Shown here: positions 11,479 through 20,673 of the stretch, in pieces
Layout: every line of letters begins with the position of its first letter
Position numbering within the stretch: position 1 is the first letter of the stretch
Origin: Formivibrio citricus
Lineage (GTDB): Bacteria; Pseudomonadota; Gammaproteobacteria; Burkholderiales; Chitinibacteraceae
Direction of reading: 5' to 3'
DNA: 64,000 bases
Assembly (NCBI RefSeq): GCF_900115065.1
Contig: NZ_FOVE01000002.1
Span: 124,001 to 188,000 of the forward strand
Translations under genes and position numbers: made by a program
Notes under the pieces: model-generated
Told to the model about the DNA's origin: nothing
Database searches by the model: none
What the model saw: the letters and a program-made list of their open reading frames with translations, nothing else

Positions 11479-12786
11479 ATGACCAACCAGGAACTCCTGC
11501 AGCGCAGCCTCGCCGCCGTCTGGCATCCCTGCACCCAGATGAAGCATCATGAAAACTTCCCGCTGATCCCGATTGCGCGCGGTGAAGGCGTCTGGCTCTA
11601 CGATTGCGACGGGACGCGTTATCTGGATGCGGTTTCGAGCTGGTGGGTCAACCTTTTCGGCCACAACGAGCCGCGCATCAAGGCCGCAATTGCCGCGCAG
11701 ATGGATTCACTGGAGCATGTCATGCTCGCCGGCTTCACCCACGAGCCCGCAGTGCGTCTTTCCGAGCAACTGGCCGAACTCACCGGGCTGGGCCATGCCT
11801 TTTACGGCTCCGACGGCGCCTCCGCGACCGAAATCGCGCTGAAGATGAGCGCACATTGCTGGCGCAACCTCGGCCTGCCGGAGAAGAACCGCTTCGTCTA
11901 CCTGGAAAACAGCTACCACGGCGAAACGCTGGGCGCGCTCTCGGTGACCGACGTCGCCATCTTCCGTACAGCCTATGCTCCGCTGGTGCAGGAAAACTTC
12001 TGCGCGCCCAATCCGGACTGGCGCCAAGCCGCCGAGGGCGAAAGCGCCGAGGATGTTGCCGAGCGCGCCGCGCAGGCCCTGGAAAAAATCTTTGCCGAAA
12101 ACCACGAGCGCATCGCCGCAATCATCCTGGAGCCGCTGGTTCAGGGCGCTGCCGGCATGGCGATGTACCACCCGCACTACCTGCGCCGCGTTCGGTCACT
12201 TTGTGACAAATATGGCGTGCATTTCATCGCCGACGAAATCGCCGTGGGCTTCGGCCGCACCGGCACGATGTTCGCCTGCGAACAGGGCGGCATCCGTCCC
12301 GACCTGATCTGTCTGTCCAAAGGCATTACCGGCGGCTATCTGCCGCTTGCTGCCGTGCTGTGCGGGGATGACATTTACCGCGCTTTCTACCATGATGAAA
12401 CTGCGCGCGGCTTTCTGCATTCGCATTCCTATACCGGCAACCCGCTGGCCTGTGCTGCGGCGTTGGCTACGCTGGCGATTTTCCGTGACGACAGGATCGT
12501 GGAACAGAATGCGGCCAAGGCCGTGAGGTTCGATGCCCTGTTTGGTGAACTGGCAAACCACCCCGCCATCCGCAACTGGCGGCGCACCGGCATGATCTGG
12601 GCGTTCGACGTGGCGGGCGTCGCTGCGGGCTTTGCCCAGCGCTTCTTCGAAGCTGCGCTGGCCCAAGGTTTGCTGGTAAGACCGATCGGGAATACGGTTT
12701 ATTTCATGCCGCCGTATGCACTGAACGAAGAGGAAGCCGGACTGCTTGCCGCAGGCACGCTGGTCGCGCTGGACCAAACCATCTGA
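11479..12786 (+). CDS. bioA: Adenosylmethionine-8-amino-7-oxononanoate aminotransferase
   Basis: A 435-residue class III aminotransferase that makes 7,8-diaminopelargonic acid in biotin synthesis, using S-adenosylmethionine as amino donor. Diagnostic text includes VWHPCTQMKHHENFPLIPI at the N-terminus, AVSSWWVNLFGH, YGSDGASATEIALKM and the pyridoxal-phosphate lysine Lys281 in LSKGITGGYLPLA. Other bio genes are not adjacent; it sits between the tRNA and a PilZ-like gene. Confidence 0.95.
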   Translation: MTNQELLQRSLAAVWHPCTQMKHHENFPLIPIARGEGVWLYDCDGTRYLDAVSSWWVNLFGHNEPRIKAAIAAQMDSLEHVMLAGFTHEPAVRLSEQLAELTGLGHAFYGSDGASATEIALKMSAHCWRNLGLPEKNRFVYLENSYHGETLGALSVTDVAIFRTAYAPLVQENFCAPNPDWRQAAEGESAEDVAERAAQALEKIFAENHERIAAIILEPLVQGAAGMAMYHPHYLRRVRSLCDKYGVHFIADEIAVGFGRTGTMFACEQGGIRPDLICLSKGITGGYLPLAAVLCGDDIYRAFYHDETARGFLHSHSYTGNPLACAAALATLAIFRDDRIVEQNAAKAVRFDALFGELANHPAIRNWRRTGMIWAFDVAGVAAGFAQRFFEAALAQGLLVRPIGNTVYFMPPYALNEEEAGLLAAGTLVALDQTI

Positions 12787-12829
12787 AACCGGCCTCCCGG
12801 AAGCCGGTCCCGGAAAAGGGAACTACCCC

Positions 12830-14395
12830 ATGCAGCTTTTGCTTGATCTGCCAGAGGTCAATCCGGAACTGGCCAAGGCTGTGGAAACCAATCCGAAACG
12901 GCTGAAAGACTGGCTGATTGGTTTACCCGCTTCCGACGTCATCGAATGCGGGCGCTTCATTTTCGATGCGCTGGCTTCGCTCAACCGCATCGAACTTGGT
13001 GTCGACGAGCGCGTCGCGCTGCTCAGCGAATACGAAACCATGCTGGATGTGCTGGCCGGCGGTTTTGAAGCCACCTATGCCTCGGCCGGGCTGCCGATGA
13101 AGGACCGCGCCAGACAGGCCGCGCTGCTTTATCGCAACCTGTGGCTGGAAATGTCCATGGGCTGGAAAGTGGCGCTGGTCAACCGCATGGAAAAGCGCGG
13201 GTTGTTCAGCAGTGGCAAGGTGGAGCCGTTTTTCGTGCAGCGGGTGCTGTATTGCTACTGGCGTTTCTTCCGCATCAATTGCCGCCTTTTCATGCCCATG
13301 CCCAAAGGCATCTGGAGCGAGGCGCACCAGATGTTCCGTCTTGGCGCCGAGAATAAGTTCCTCGACGAACCAACGGAGCCCAAGAACCGCTCCATTGCCA
13401 CGATATACAAGCGGCTCTTGCTGCTTTCCCTTGCCGATCCGCTGCGCTTCGCGCCGCTGGAGCAGGACAAGGTCGTGGACATCGTCGAGAACTACGGGCA
13501 TCTGGCGCACTTCCAGCCGCTATCCAAGCTGCTCAATACGGCAGGTTATTTCCTGGTCGAGCTCGATAGCGACAAGGCACCTTATTTCGTCGGCAACCGT
13601 ACTTCCGATTTGCCCACGCCGGTTGCCATCCTGCTGGAAACCGGTGAACTTTCTCGCCATCTGCACAAGACCGAGGCCGCGATCGAGGCCAAAACGCCGC
13701 TGGCGCATGATCGTGCCAGAGTGCTGGCACGCTTGCAGATTCTGCGGCGGGCCATGCGGCAGTGGGCCATCTCGCCGCAGCGCACCTATCAGCGTATTGC
13801 ATCGCAAACGCTGGTCGATATCGCGTTCGGCATCCGTTCGGTCGTGACCCAGCTCAACGATGGAAAAATGATGGTTTCGCCGCAAACCGCTCCGGATCTG
13901 GACGAGAACCAGGAAACACCGGCTCCGGAAGGCCGTTTGCGGGAAGTCCTGCTTTCCAAGTGGCAAGTGCTCAATGAAAGCCCGGGCGGATATGCCGTAC
14001 GTTCATTGGCCATAGCTGACGAACAAGTCCGGGCGGGCGATATCGTCGCCTTGCGCGCTTTCCCGGAGGCCGCCTGGATGATAGCCTCGGTGCGCTGGCT
14101 GCAGCAGGACGAAGAAAACTGCATCGAAATGGGCTTGCAAGTGCTTTCTTCGCGAGCGGTTCCGGCGCTGGTACGGCCGACTATTGCCACGGAAGGCCAG
14201 CACTACTTGCCGGCGCTGCTTTTGCCGGAAATTTCCATCCTCAAGCAGCCGGCCCGCATCGCGGCCACCAAGGGCACCTACACGCCGCTGCGCGAGCTTT
14301 CCATCCTGACGCCGGACGGCGAACGCAAGGTGCGTGCCACCAGACTGATCGAGCAGCAGATGAGTTATGACCTGTTCGATTTCCAGGCGAGTTAG
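12830..14395 (+). CDS. Conserved protein with PilZ-like C-terminal region (possible c-di-GMP receptor)
   Basis: A 521-residue protein. The start at 12830 (MQLLLDLPEVNP) was chosen because the upstream in-frame ATG lies inside bioA and this one has AAAGGGAACTACCCC before it. The first 340 residues are largely helical with conserved-looking blocks YCYWRFFRINCRLFMPMPKG. Around residue 395 the segment WQVLNESPGGYAVRS followed by AGDIVALR fits the N-x-S-x-x-G and beta-barrel pattern of PilZ domains. The overall form resembles the FimW-type c-di-GMP receptors of Pseudomonas, recalled from memory. No signal peptide or membrane segment is seen. Function is inferred, not shown. Confidence 0.6.
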   Translation: MQLLLDLPEVNPELAKAVETNPKRLKDWLIGLPASDVIECGRFIFDALASLNRIELGVDERVALLSEYETMLDVLAGGFEATYASAGLPMKDRARQAALLYRNLWLEMSMGWKVALVNRMEKRGLFSSGKVEPFFVQRVLYCYWRFFRINCRLFMPMPKGIWSEAHQMFRLGAENKFLDEPTEPKNRSIATIYKRLLLLSLADPLRFAPLEQDKVVDIVENYGHLAHFQPLSKLLNTAGYFLVELDSDKAPYFVGNRTSDLPTPVAILLETGELSRHLHKTEAAIEAKTPLAHDRARVLARLQILRRAMRQWAISPQRTYQRIASQTLVDIAFGIRSVVTQLNDGKMMVSPQTAPDLDENQETPAPEGRLREVLLSKWQVLNESPGGYAVRSLAIADEQVRAGDIVALRAFPEAAWMIASVRWLQQDEENCIEMGLQVLSSRAVPALVRPTIATEGQHYLPALLLPEISILKQPARIAATKGTYTPLRELSILTPDGERKVRATRLIEQQMSYDLFDFQAS

Positions 14396-14456
14396 ATCGG
14401 GATGGTGCGCATGGCGCACCCTTCCTCTGCTTTGGCTCGCTCGCAGACCGGACAGT
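14396..14456 (+). repeat. Intergenic repeat, partial right end (copy F)
   Basis: The text CTCTGCTTTGGCTCGCTCGC and GACCGGACAG match the right end of copies A and B. The left part of the element is missing. It occupies the gap between the PilZ-like gene and the convergent xerC. Confidence 0.55.
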
Positions 14457-14458
14457 CG

Positions 14459-15406
14459 TCAGTCTTTCTTCTTCGCCCGCGGATGCGCCTTGTCGTAGAT
14501 TTCCGCCAGATGCTGGAAATCCAGATGGGTGTAGACCTGTGTCGTGGCAATGCTGGCATGCCCCAGCAACTCCTGCACCGCGCGCAAGTCGCCCGAGGAT
14601 TGCAGCAAGTGACTGGCGCAACTGTGGCGCAGCTTGTGCGGATACAGCGGCTCAGCGATGCCGAGCCGCTGTCGCCACTGAGTCAACCGCAATTCGATGG
14701 CGCGGGTTGTCAAACGGTGCCCGTTCTTGCCCACGAACAATGCCGTCTCGCCCGGCGTAGCCAGCAGGTTGCGCTCCGGTAGCCAGTTTGCCAGCGCCTC
14801 CAGCGCTTTTTCGCCAACCGGCACAACACGCGTCTTGCTGCCCTTGCCAAAGACCTTGGCCATACCTTGTTCCCGGTCCAGATCGCCGAGTTGCAGTCCG
14901 GCCAGTTCGGCTACCCGCAAGCCAGATGAATACGCGAGCTCGAAAATCGCCCGGTCACGCACCGCGAGCGCATCGTCATCCGGCAGGTTGTCGAGGAAAC
15001 CGCCGGCGTCGTCAGTCGTCATGGCTTCGGGGAGCTTTTTTGCGCTGCGGGGCGGGCGCACGCCTTCGACCGGATTGGCCGGCCAGGCAAAATCGCGTGC
15101 CATGATCCGGTAAAACGCGCGCCAGGCGGAAAGCACGCGAGCGATGCTGCGCCCCGATAACCCGCGTGCGGACAGCTTGCGTACCATGCCGCGGATATCG
15201 GCCGGGGAAAGCTGCTGCAGATTGGGTGAGCCTGCGAGTTCGGTCAGCAAGGCCAGGTCGCGCAGATACGCTGCCAAGGTATGCGGGCTCGCGCCGGCCT
15301 CGCCGGTCAGGTAACGCTGGAAATGGGAAAAAAGTAGACCGGTTCCCGCCGGGGTTTCAGCGGGAACCGTGAGCGGATCAATCTTCAGAGACGTTTGCAG
15401 GCTCAT
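14459..15406 (-). CDS. xerC: Tyrosine recombinase XerC
   Basis: A 315-residue site-specific recombinase that resolves chromosome dimers at dif together with XerD. The catalytic C-terminal domain has LAYSSGLRVAELAGL, PHKLRHSCASHLLQSSGDLRAVQELLGH and the nucleophile Tyr292 in TTQVYTHLD. The N-terminal SAM-like domain has HTLAAYLRDLALL. The start at 15406 (MSLQTSLKIDPL) is preferred; it overlaps the end of the DUF484 gene by 29 bp. The order dapF-DUF484-xerC is the common arrangement in beta- and gammaproteobacteria. Confidence 0.93.
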   Translation of the reverse strand: MSLQTSLKIDPLTVPAETPAGTGLLFSHFQRYLTGEAGASPHTLAAYLRDLALLTELAGSPNLQQLSPADIRGMVRKLSARGLSGRSIARVLSAWRAFYRIMARDFAWPANPVEGVRPPRSAKKLPEAMTTDDAGGFLDNLPDDDALAVRDRAIFELAYSSGLRVAELAGLQLGDLDREQGMAKVFGKGSKTRVVPVGEKALEALANWLPERNLLATPGETALFVGKNGHRLTTRAIELRLTQWRQRLGIAEPLYPHKLRHSCASHLLQSSGDLRAVQELLGHASIATTQVYTHLDFQHLAEIYDKAHPRAKKKD

Positions 15407-16055
15407 CGCGGACGATGCGCAGCAGCGCTGCGGAAACCAGGTCGGAAAGGCGTTGCAGGTAGAGCGTGCCCATGTCGGGGTAGAAGCGGTCGCTGTCTTC
15501 GCTTGCCATCGCGAGGATGCCGAAAGGCTCCTCACCTGCGCGCAGAGCGAACTGGGCAAACGATTTGAGCCCCGGCCCGGCCTCGCCGAACCAGCCCAGC
15601 ACCTCGTCGGTTACGTACGGGCCGCAGTAGGGCGATACGAGATTCTGTGCCAACCGCGTTACGTCCTCGCCCACCGGTTCGAACTCGCGCAGACTGCCTT
15701 CCATGCCCGGTAGCCACAGGCGCAATGCCACGTGCGGGACGCCGAAACGTTCGCGCAGGTGGTATTCCAGCGTGCCGATGATGCCGGGCATGTCGGTGGC
15801 GCGCATGAGGTCCACGGTCAAGCGGTGCAGCTTGTCGGACGTGATGTCATTTTCTTCGCCGAACTGCAACAGTTCGGACAGGCGCAATTCCAGCGCCCGG
15901 TTTTTGTCGCGCAGCGTCAGCAACTGGCGCTCAGCCAGCGAGACGGCCTGCCCTCGGTGCGAATGCGGAACGTAGATTTCCGCGAGTTCGTCGGCAAATT
16001 CCTCGAAAAACTCCGGGTTCTGCCGGAGCCATTCCACGATATCGATCGGCTGCAT
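15378..16055 (-). CDS. DUF484 family protein (GAF-like fold)
   Basis: A 225-residue DUF484 protein with the typical N-terminal WLRQNPEFFEEFADELAEIYVPH and SLAERQLLTLRDKNRALELRLSELLQFGEEND, a predicted coiled coil, then a GAF-like C-terminal half. Biochemical role unknown. It lies 13 bp after dapF and overlaps xerC, so it is part of a three-gene operon. Confidence 0.9.
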   Translation of the reverse strand: MQPIDIVEWLRQNPEFFEEFADELAEIYVPHSHRGQAVSLAERQLLTLRDKNRALELRLSELLQFGEENDITSDKLHRLTVDLMRATDMPGIIGTLEYHLRERFGVPHVALRLWLPGMEGSLREFEPVGEDVTRLAQNLVSPYCGPYVTDEVLGWFGEAGPGLKSFAQFALRAGEEPFGILAMASEDSDRFYPDMGTLYLQRLSDLVSAALLRIVRDEPANVSED

Positions 16056-16068
16056 GCCGCGCTCTCCC

Positions 16069-16899
16069 TCAGATAGTCAGATTGCCTTCAAAAACCGTCT
16101 CGGCCGGGCCGGTCATCCAGACCGGTTCGCCCGAGCCTTCCCAGCGAATGGTCAATTCGCCGCCGCGTGTCGTCACGCGCACCGAAGAGTCCAGCAAACC
16201 GCGGCGAATACCCGCCACCACGGCGGCGCAGGCTCCAGTGCCGCAAGCCAGTGTTTCGCCCGCTGCGCGCTCGAATACCCGCAGACGGATCGCTTCGCGC
16301 GACACGACCTGCATGAACCCGACATTGACCTTCTGCGGGAAGCGGGCATGGCATTCGATCAGCGGCCCCTGTTCGGCCACTGGCGCGGCATCGGCATCGG
16401 CCACCACCTGCACCGCGTGCGGGTTGCCCATCGACACCACGCTGATGTCCACGGCCTTGCCCGCCACGTCAAGCGCATGAGTCACGGCATCGGTATCCGC
16501 CACGAAAGGGATCTCGCCCGGAGCAAAACGCGGCACGCCCATGTTGACCGTAACTTCGCCGCTGTCTTCCAGGCGGGGATAAATCACGCCCTTGGCGGTT
16601 TCCACAGCGATTTCGCGCTTTTCGGTCAGTTTCTTGTCGTGGACGAAACGCGCAAAGCAGCGCGCCCCGTTGCCGCATTGTTCCACTTCCGATCCGTCGC
16701 AGTTGAAGATGCGATAGCGAAAATCGGCCCAAGCCGATTCGGGCCGCTCCACCAGCAACAGCTGGTCGAAACCGACGCCGAAATGCCGATCACCCAGACG
16801 CTTGATCAGCGCGGGATCGGTATTGAAGGACTGGGTCACGCCGTCAATGACCATGAAGTCATTGCCGAGGCCGTGCATTTTGGTGAAGCGCAGATTCAT
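16069..16899 (-). CDS. dapF: Diaminopimelate epimerase
   Basis: A 276-residue epimerase converting LL- to meso-diaminopimelate for lysine and peptidoglycan synthesis. The two catalytic cysteines are visible: Cys75 in [12 protein letters not shown] and Cys219 in [12 protein letters not shown]. The N-terminus [20 protein letters not shown] is diagnostic. First gene of the dapF-DUF484-xerC operon. The 241 bp upstream gap separates it from the divergent fabI and should hold both promoters, though I see no confident hexamers. Confidence 0.97.
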   Translation of the reverse strand: MNLRFTKMHGLGNDFMVIDGVTQSFNTDPALIKRLGDRHFGVGFDQLLLVERPESAWADFRYRIFNCDGSEVEQCGNGARCFARFVHDKKLTEKREIAVETAKGVIYPRLEDSGEVTVNMGVPRFAPGEIPFVADTDAVTHALDVAGKAVDISVVSMGNPHAVQVVADADAAPVAEQGPLIECHARFPQKVNVGFMQVVSREAIRLRVFERAAGETLACGTGACAAVVAGIRRGLLDSSVRVTTRGGELTIRWEGSGEPVWMTGPAETVFEGNLTI

Positions 16900-17140
16900 T
16901 TGCGGGCTGCCGGACTGAATATCCCGCTAGCGTAACGGCAAAGGTGGATGCTTTCAAATGGAAACGAAAGATTTTGGGCTTGATCCTGCTGCCGTGGATT
17001 TTGTGCGGAATGGCCATATATGGAAACAAGCGTTTTGTGATTGTTACCAAGACGCGGGTGCGGCATTTTTTTCGGTGAAAAACCGGCTGGCGTGCTAGCT
17101 TGAAAAAATGTGATTTTTACTTTGAACGGAGTGCAAGCAA

Positions 17141-17911
17141 ATGACAGAACAGACTTTGGCCGGCAAGGTGGCGCTGGTATTGGGGGTTGCCAACAATCAA
17201 TCCATCGCTTACGGAGTTGCCAAGGCATTGCGCGCACGGGGCGCAACCATTGTCATGCCGTACCAGACCGACCGTACCCGCGATTTCATCGCGCCGCTCC
17301 TGGAAGAGCTTGGCGTTGAAATCGCCATGAAATGCGATGTGACCGAAGCGGGCAGCATGGAAGCCGTGTTCGATGCGATCAAGCAGAAATACGGTCGGCT
17401 GGATATAGGTGTGCATTCGATCGCGTTTGCGCCGCGCGAGGATCTGCATGGCCGCATCGTGGATATTTCTGCAGAAGGCTTCAAGTTGGCGCTGGAGGTA
17501 TCGTGCCACTCGTTCATCCGCATGGCCAAACTGGCCGAGCCGTTGATGGTCGATGGCGGAACCCTGCTGACCATGAGCTACTACGGCTCGGAAAGAGTGG
17601 TGCCGACCTACGGCATCATGGGGCCGATCAAGGCCGCACTGGAATGCTCGGTCAAATACCTGGCCTATGACCTCGGGCCGAAAAAAATTCGCGTCCATGC
17701 CGTTTCGCCCGGTCCGATCAAGACCCGTGCCGGCAGTGGCATCCGTGAGTTCGACGCGCTGATCGAACAGTCCGCCCAGGCTGCGCCGCTCAAGGAGCTT
17801 GCGGACATAGATGACGTGGGTGAAGTTTCCGCGTTCCTGTGCGAGCCGGGTTCGGCGCGCCTGACCGGCAGTGTGATGTATGTGGATGGTGGCACCAACA
17901 TCATGTCGTGA
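17141..17911 (+). CDS. fabI: Enoyl-[acyl-carrier-protein] reductase [NADH]
   Basis: A 256-residue short-chain dehydrogenase of the FabI type, carrying out the last step of fatty acid elongation. The N-terminal nucleotide-binding loop is GVANNQSIAYGVA, and the FabI-type catalytic pair is Tyr157-x6-Lys164 in TYGIMGPIKAAL. The C-terminus SVMYVDGGTNIMS is typical. It is monocistronic, followed by a good terminator. Confidence 0.96.
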   Translation: MTEQTLAGKVALVLGVANNQSIAYGVAKALRARGATIVMPYQTDRTRDFIAPLLEELGVEIAMKCDVTEAGSMEAVFDAIKQKYGRLDIGVHSIAFAPREDLHGRIVDISAEGFKLALEVSCHSFIRMAKLAEPLMVDGGTLLTMSYYGSERVVPTYGIMGPIKAALECSVKYLAYDLGPKKIRVHAVSPGPIKTRAGSGIREFDALIEQSAQAAPLKELADIDDVGEVSAFLCEPGSARLTGSVMYVDGGTNIMS

Positions 17912-17927
17912 TTTTGAGGCGGGAAAG

Positions 17928-17955
17928 AACCGCTGGGTTTTCCGGCGGTTTTTTT
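17928..17955 (+). terminator. Rho-independent terminator after fabI
   Basis: Stem AACCGCTGG (17928-17936) with CCGGCGGTT (17942-17950) including one wobble pair, then a T run. Confidence 0.85.
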
Positions 17956-18030
17956 GTCCCGATCACGACCTCGCAGCAAGAGCGTCAGCAAGAGCGTAAA
18001 CAAATTCTGGAAAATTTCAGGAAATCAGCC

Positions 18031-19008
18031 ATGCAAATGCGGTGTATTCGTTTTCACAAGACCGGCGGCCCGGAAGTGCTTTCCCTGGAGCGGGTCGAAC
18101 CGGGGATCCCCGGGGAGGGGGAAGTTCTGCTGCAGCAGCGTGCCGTTGGCGTCAATTTCATTGATACCTACCATCGCAGCGGTTTGTACCCCGTGCCGCT
18201 GCCTTCGGGAATCGGAATGGAGGCTGCGGGTGTCGTCCAGGCGGTTGGGCCGGATGTGAGCGAGTTCAAGCCGGGTGATCGCGTGGCCTATGCCGGCGGG
18301 GCGCTGGGCGGTTATGCCGAATACCGGATCATGCCTGCCGAACGGCTGGTTCCCGTTCCGGATGGCGTGCCTGACGAAGTGGCGGGTGGCGCGTTGTTGC
18401 GCGGCATGACTGCGGAATACCTGTTGCGTCGCACTTTCAAGGTAGAGCCTGGCATGACGGTGCTGATCCATGCCGCAGCGGGCGGGGTCGGGCAAATCGC
18501 CTGCCAGTGGGCCAAGGCGCTTGGCGCGACGGTGATCGGCACCGTCGGCTCCGAAGCCAAAGCTGCGATTGCCCATGCTCACGGGTGCGATTACGTAATC
18601 AATTATGCCCTGGAGAATTTTGCGGCGAGAGTGTTTGAGATCACGGGCGGCAAAGGGGTGCCGGTGGTCTACGACGGAGTGGGGGCCGCGACCTTCGAAG
18701 GTTCGCTCGACAGCCTGTCCCCGCGCGGCATGCTGGTGAGCTTCGGTAATTCCTCCGGCGCCGTTCCGCCGTTTCCCCCCGGCATTCTCTCGCAGAAGGG
18801 GTCCTTGTTTTTCACTCGGCCGACCCTGTGGCATTACACCTCGAATCGCAGCGACCTGCTTGAAAGTGCGGCAGCGTTTTTCGATGTGGTTTCAAGCGGC
18901 AAGGTGAAAGTGGAAGTTGCTCAACGCTACCCGCTGGAGCAGGCAGAGCAGGCGCACCGCGATCTTGAGGCGCGTCGTACCACCGGCGCGGTCGTATTGC
19001 TGCCGTGA
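18031..19008 (+). CDS. NADPH:quinone oxidoreductase, zinc-free MDR family
   Basis: A 325-residue medium-chain reductase of the quinone oxidoreductase type. It has the GroES-like N-terminal part with GVNFIDTYHRSGLYPVPLPSGIGMEAAGVV, and the NADP-binding segment HAAAGGVGQIACQWAKALGATVIGTVGS. Structural zinc cysteines are absent, as expected for this branch. I chose ATG 18031, which has AGGAAATCAGCC before it. Its stop overlaps the next gene's GTG start by four bases. Confidence 0.9.
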   Translation: MQMRCIRFHKTGGPEVLSLERVEPGIPGEGEVLLQQRAVGVNFIDTYHRSGLYPVPLPSGIGMEAAGVVQAVGPDVSEFKPGDRVAYAGGALGGYAEYRIMPAERLVPVPDGVPDEVAGGALLRGMTAEYLLRRTFKVEPGMTVLIHAAAGGVGQIACQWAKALGATVIGTVGSEAKAAIAHAHGCDYVINYALENFAARVFEITGGKGVPVVYDGVGAATFEGSLDSLSPRGMLVSFGNSSGAVPPFPPGILSQKGSLFFTRPTLWHYTSNRSDLLESAAAFFDVVSSGKVKVEVAQRYPLEQAEQAHRDLEARRTTGAVVLLP

Positions 19009-19604
19009 GCGAAATCCTGCCGCATCTTGTTTACCTGCATGGTTTCCTGTCATCGCCGGACTCGAAAAAGGCGAGGGAAACCGGGGATTGGCTGGCCGAA
19101 CGGGGATTGGGAGCCAAATTTCATTGCCCGGTATTGCCCCCCGTGCCATTGCAGGTGGCGGAATTGCTGCGCGGGTTGTATCAAGAATTGAAGGGTGCGC
19201 CGGTTTTTGTGGTCGGCAGTTCGCTGGGCGGGTTCTATGCCACATGGTTTGCCGAAGAGTTCGGATGCCATGCGGTGCTCATTAATCCCGCTGTCCGGCC
19301 TTATGAGCTGCTGAAGGATTACATCGGCCCGCAGCGTAATTACCAGACGGGCGAGATACAGGTCGTCGAACCGGGATTTGCCGACGACCTGCGTACACTG
19401 GAACGCAAACCATCCCGCCCGGACAGGTACTGGGTGCTGCTGCAGACCGGCGACGAAACACTGGATTACCGGGATGCTGCCGATTTTTATGCCGGCAGCA
19501 GACTGAGCGTGATGGAAGGCGGCGACCACAGTTTTGTCGGCTATGCCGACTGGTTGCCGCAGATCTGGGCATTTGCCCGGTCAAATTCTTCGCAAGGAGC
19601 GTGA
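19005..19604 (+). CDS. YqiA/YcfP-type alpha/beta-hydrolase (esterase)
   Basis: A 199-residue serine hydrolase of the YqiA/YcfP group. It has LVYLHGFLSSPDSKKA near the N-terminus, the nucleophile elbow VVGSSLGGFYA and the acid/histidine region LQTGDETLDYRDA and EGGDHSFVGY. It starts with GTG in a GTGA overlap with the oxidoreductase stop, so it is translationally coupled. Its substrate is unknown. Confidence 0.88.
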   Translation: MSEILPHLVYLHGFLSSPDSKKARETGDWLAERGLGAKFHCPVLPPVPLQVAELLRGLYQELKGAPVFVVGSSLGGFYATWFAEEFGCHAVLINPAVRPYELLKDYIGPQRNYQTGEIQVVEPGFADDLRTLERKPSRPDRYWVLLQTGDETLDYRDAADFYAGSRLSVMEGGDHSFVGYADWLPQIWAFARSNSSQGA

Positions 19605-19607
19605 AAT

Positions 19608-20531
19608 ATGCCGACACCGCAGAACGGGATTCTTCCCGATGCCAGCCAGCATGCCCTGTTCTTGTTGTTCCGCCGCCGCATCGGTCGCCGCGCCAGCCCC
19701 AAACTCAAGGCGATGATGGCGCAATTGCCCGAGCGGGTGGAAAAGATGCTTGCCGAATGCCCGGCCTCGCGCTTGGGGACCGTGATCGCATTCGGTTCGG
19801 CGGTTTGGGCCGAGTTGTGGAGCGACCGCCCGCAGGCGCTGCATCCATTCCCGCGTATTCCCGGCGCTGTTCATCCCGTGCCGATTACCGAAGCCGATGT
19901 TTTCCTGCATCTGCGCGCCGATCACTACGACGTGTTGCACGATCTGGCCGACCAGTTGACCCAGGAATTCGCCGAATGGTTGGACCTCCTGGAAGTGGTG
20001 CATGGTTTCCGTTACCGCGACGGACGGGATTTGCTGGGTTTCATGGACGGCGATGGCGCGATCGCGGCTGATGCGCGTCCCGAGATCGCACTGGTTGGGA
20101 AGGAAGATCCGGCATGGGTCGGCGGGAGCTACATTCACGTCCAGCGCTATGTGCATCGCATGGAAGAATGGAACAAGCTGCCGTTGAAGCAGCAGGAAAC
20201 CGTGATGGGGCGGACCAAGCAGGGCAATGTCGAGTTCTCTAGGGAAGACCGGGCGCTGACTTCGCACCAGCATCGGGTCAGTATCGAGCAGGACGGCAAG
20301 CCACTCGAGATACTGCGTCGCTCAATGCCTTATGGCATTCCCGGGGGCGAGCGCGGCATGTATTTCTGTTCATACTGCCGCACGCCGCAGATCTACGAAA
20401 AAATGCTGGCCCGCATGGTGGCCCCCACGATCGACGGGCGGGTGGACCATTTGCTCAACTTCACCCGCGCCGTGACCGGTGCGGCGTTTTTCGCCCCCAG
20501 CGTGGAAAACCTCAAGCGGCTGGCGGCCTGA
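19608..20531 (+). CDS. Dyp-type heme peroxidase
   Basis: A 307-residue dye-decolourising peroxidase of the YfeX-like group. The family GxxDG motif is GFMDG at residues 144-148, where Asp147 acts in peroxide cleavage. The proximal-histidine region GGSYIHVQRYVHRMEEW follows at about residue 165. No Tat or Sec signal is seen, so it is probably cytoplasmic. It follows the esterase by three bases with AGGAGCGTGAAAT as binding site and ends the operon at a strong hairpin. Confidence 0.92.
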   Translation: MPTPQNGILPDASQHALFLLFRRRIGRRASPKLKAMMAQLPERVEKMLAECPASRLGTVIAFGSAVWAELWSDRPQALHPFPRIPGAVHPVPITEADVFLHLRADHYDVLHDLADQLTQEFAEWLDLLEVVHGFRYRDGRDLLGFMDGDGAIAADARPEIALVGKEDPAWVGGSYIHVQRYVHRMEEWNKLPLKQQETVMGRTKQGNVEFSREDRALTSHQHRVSIEQDGKPLEILRRSMPYGIPGGERGMYFCSYCRTPQIYEKMLARMVAPTIDGRVDHLLNFTRAVTGAAFFAPSVENLKRLAA

Positions 20532-20547
20532 CTTTGCATTTGCCATA

Positions 20548-20583
20548 CAGGGTCTCCTGCTCAAGGCAGGAGACCCTGCTTTT
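20548..20583 (+). terminator. Rho-independent terminator after the Dyp peroxidase
   Basis: A 13 bp perfect stem CAGGGTCTCCTGC (20548-20560) with GCAGGAGACCCTG (20566-20578), then CTTTT. Confidence 0.88.
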
Positions 20584-20673
20584 GTAGAGTTCCGGCGTGG
20601 CTTTTTCTGTACGCCGGCGGGGACTTATGGCAAAGTCGCTGCTTCCGTGAACAAGAATAACCAGTTGGGGGAA

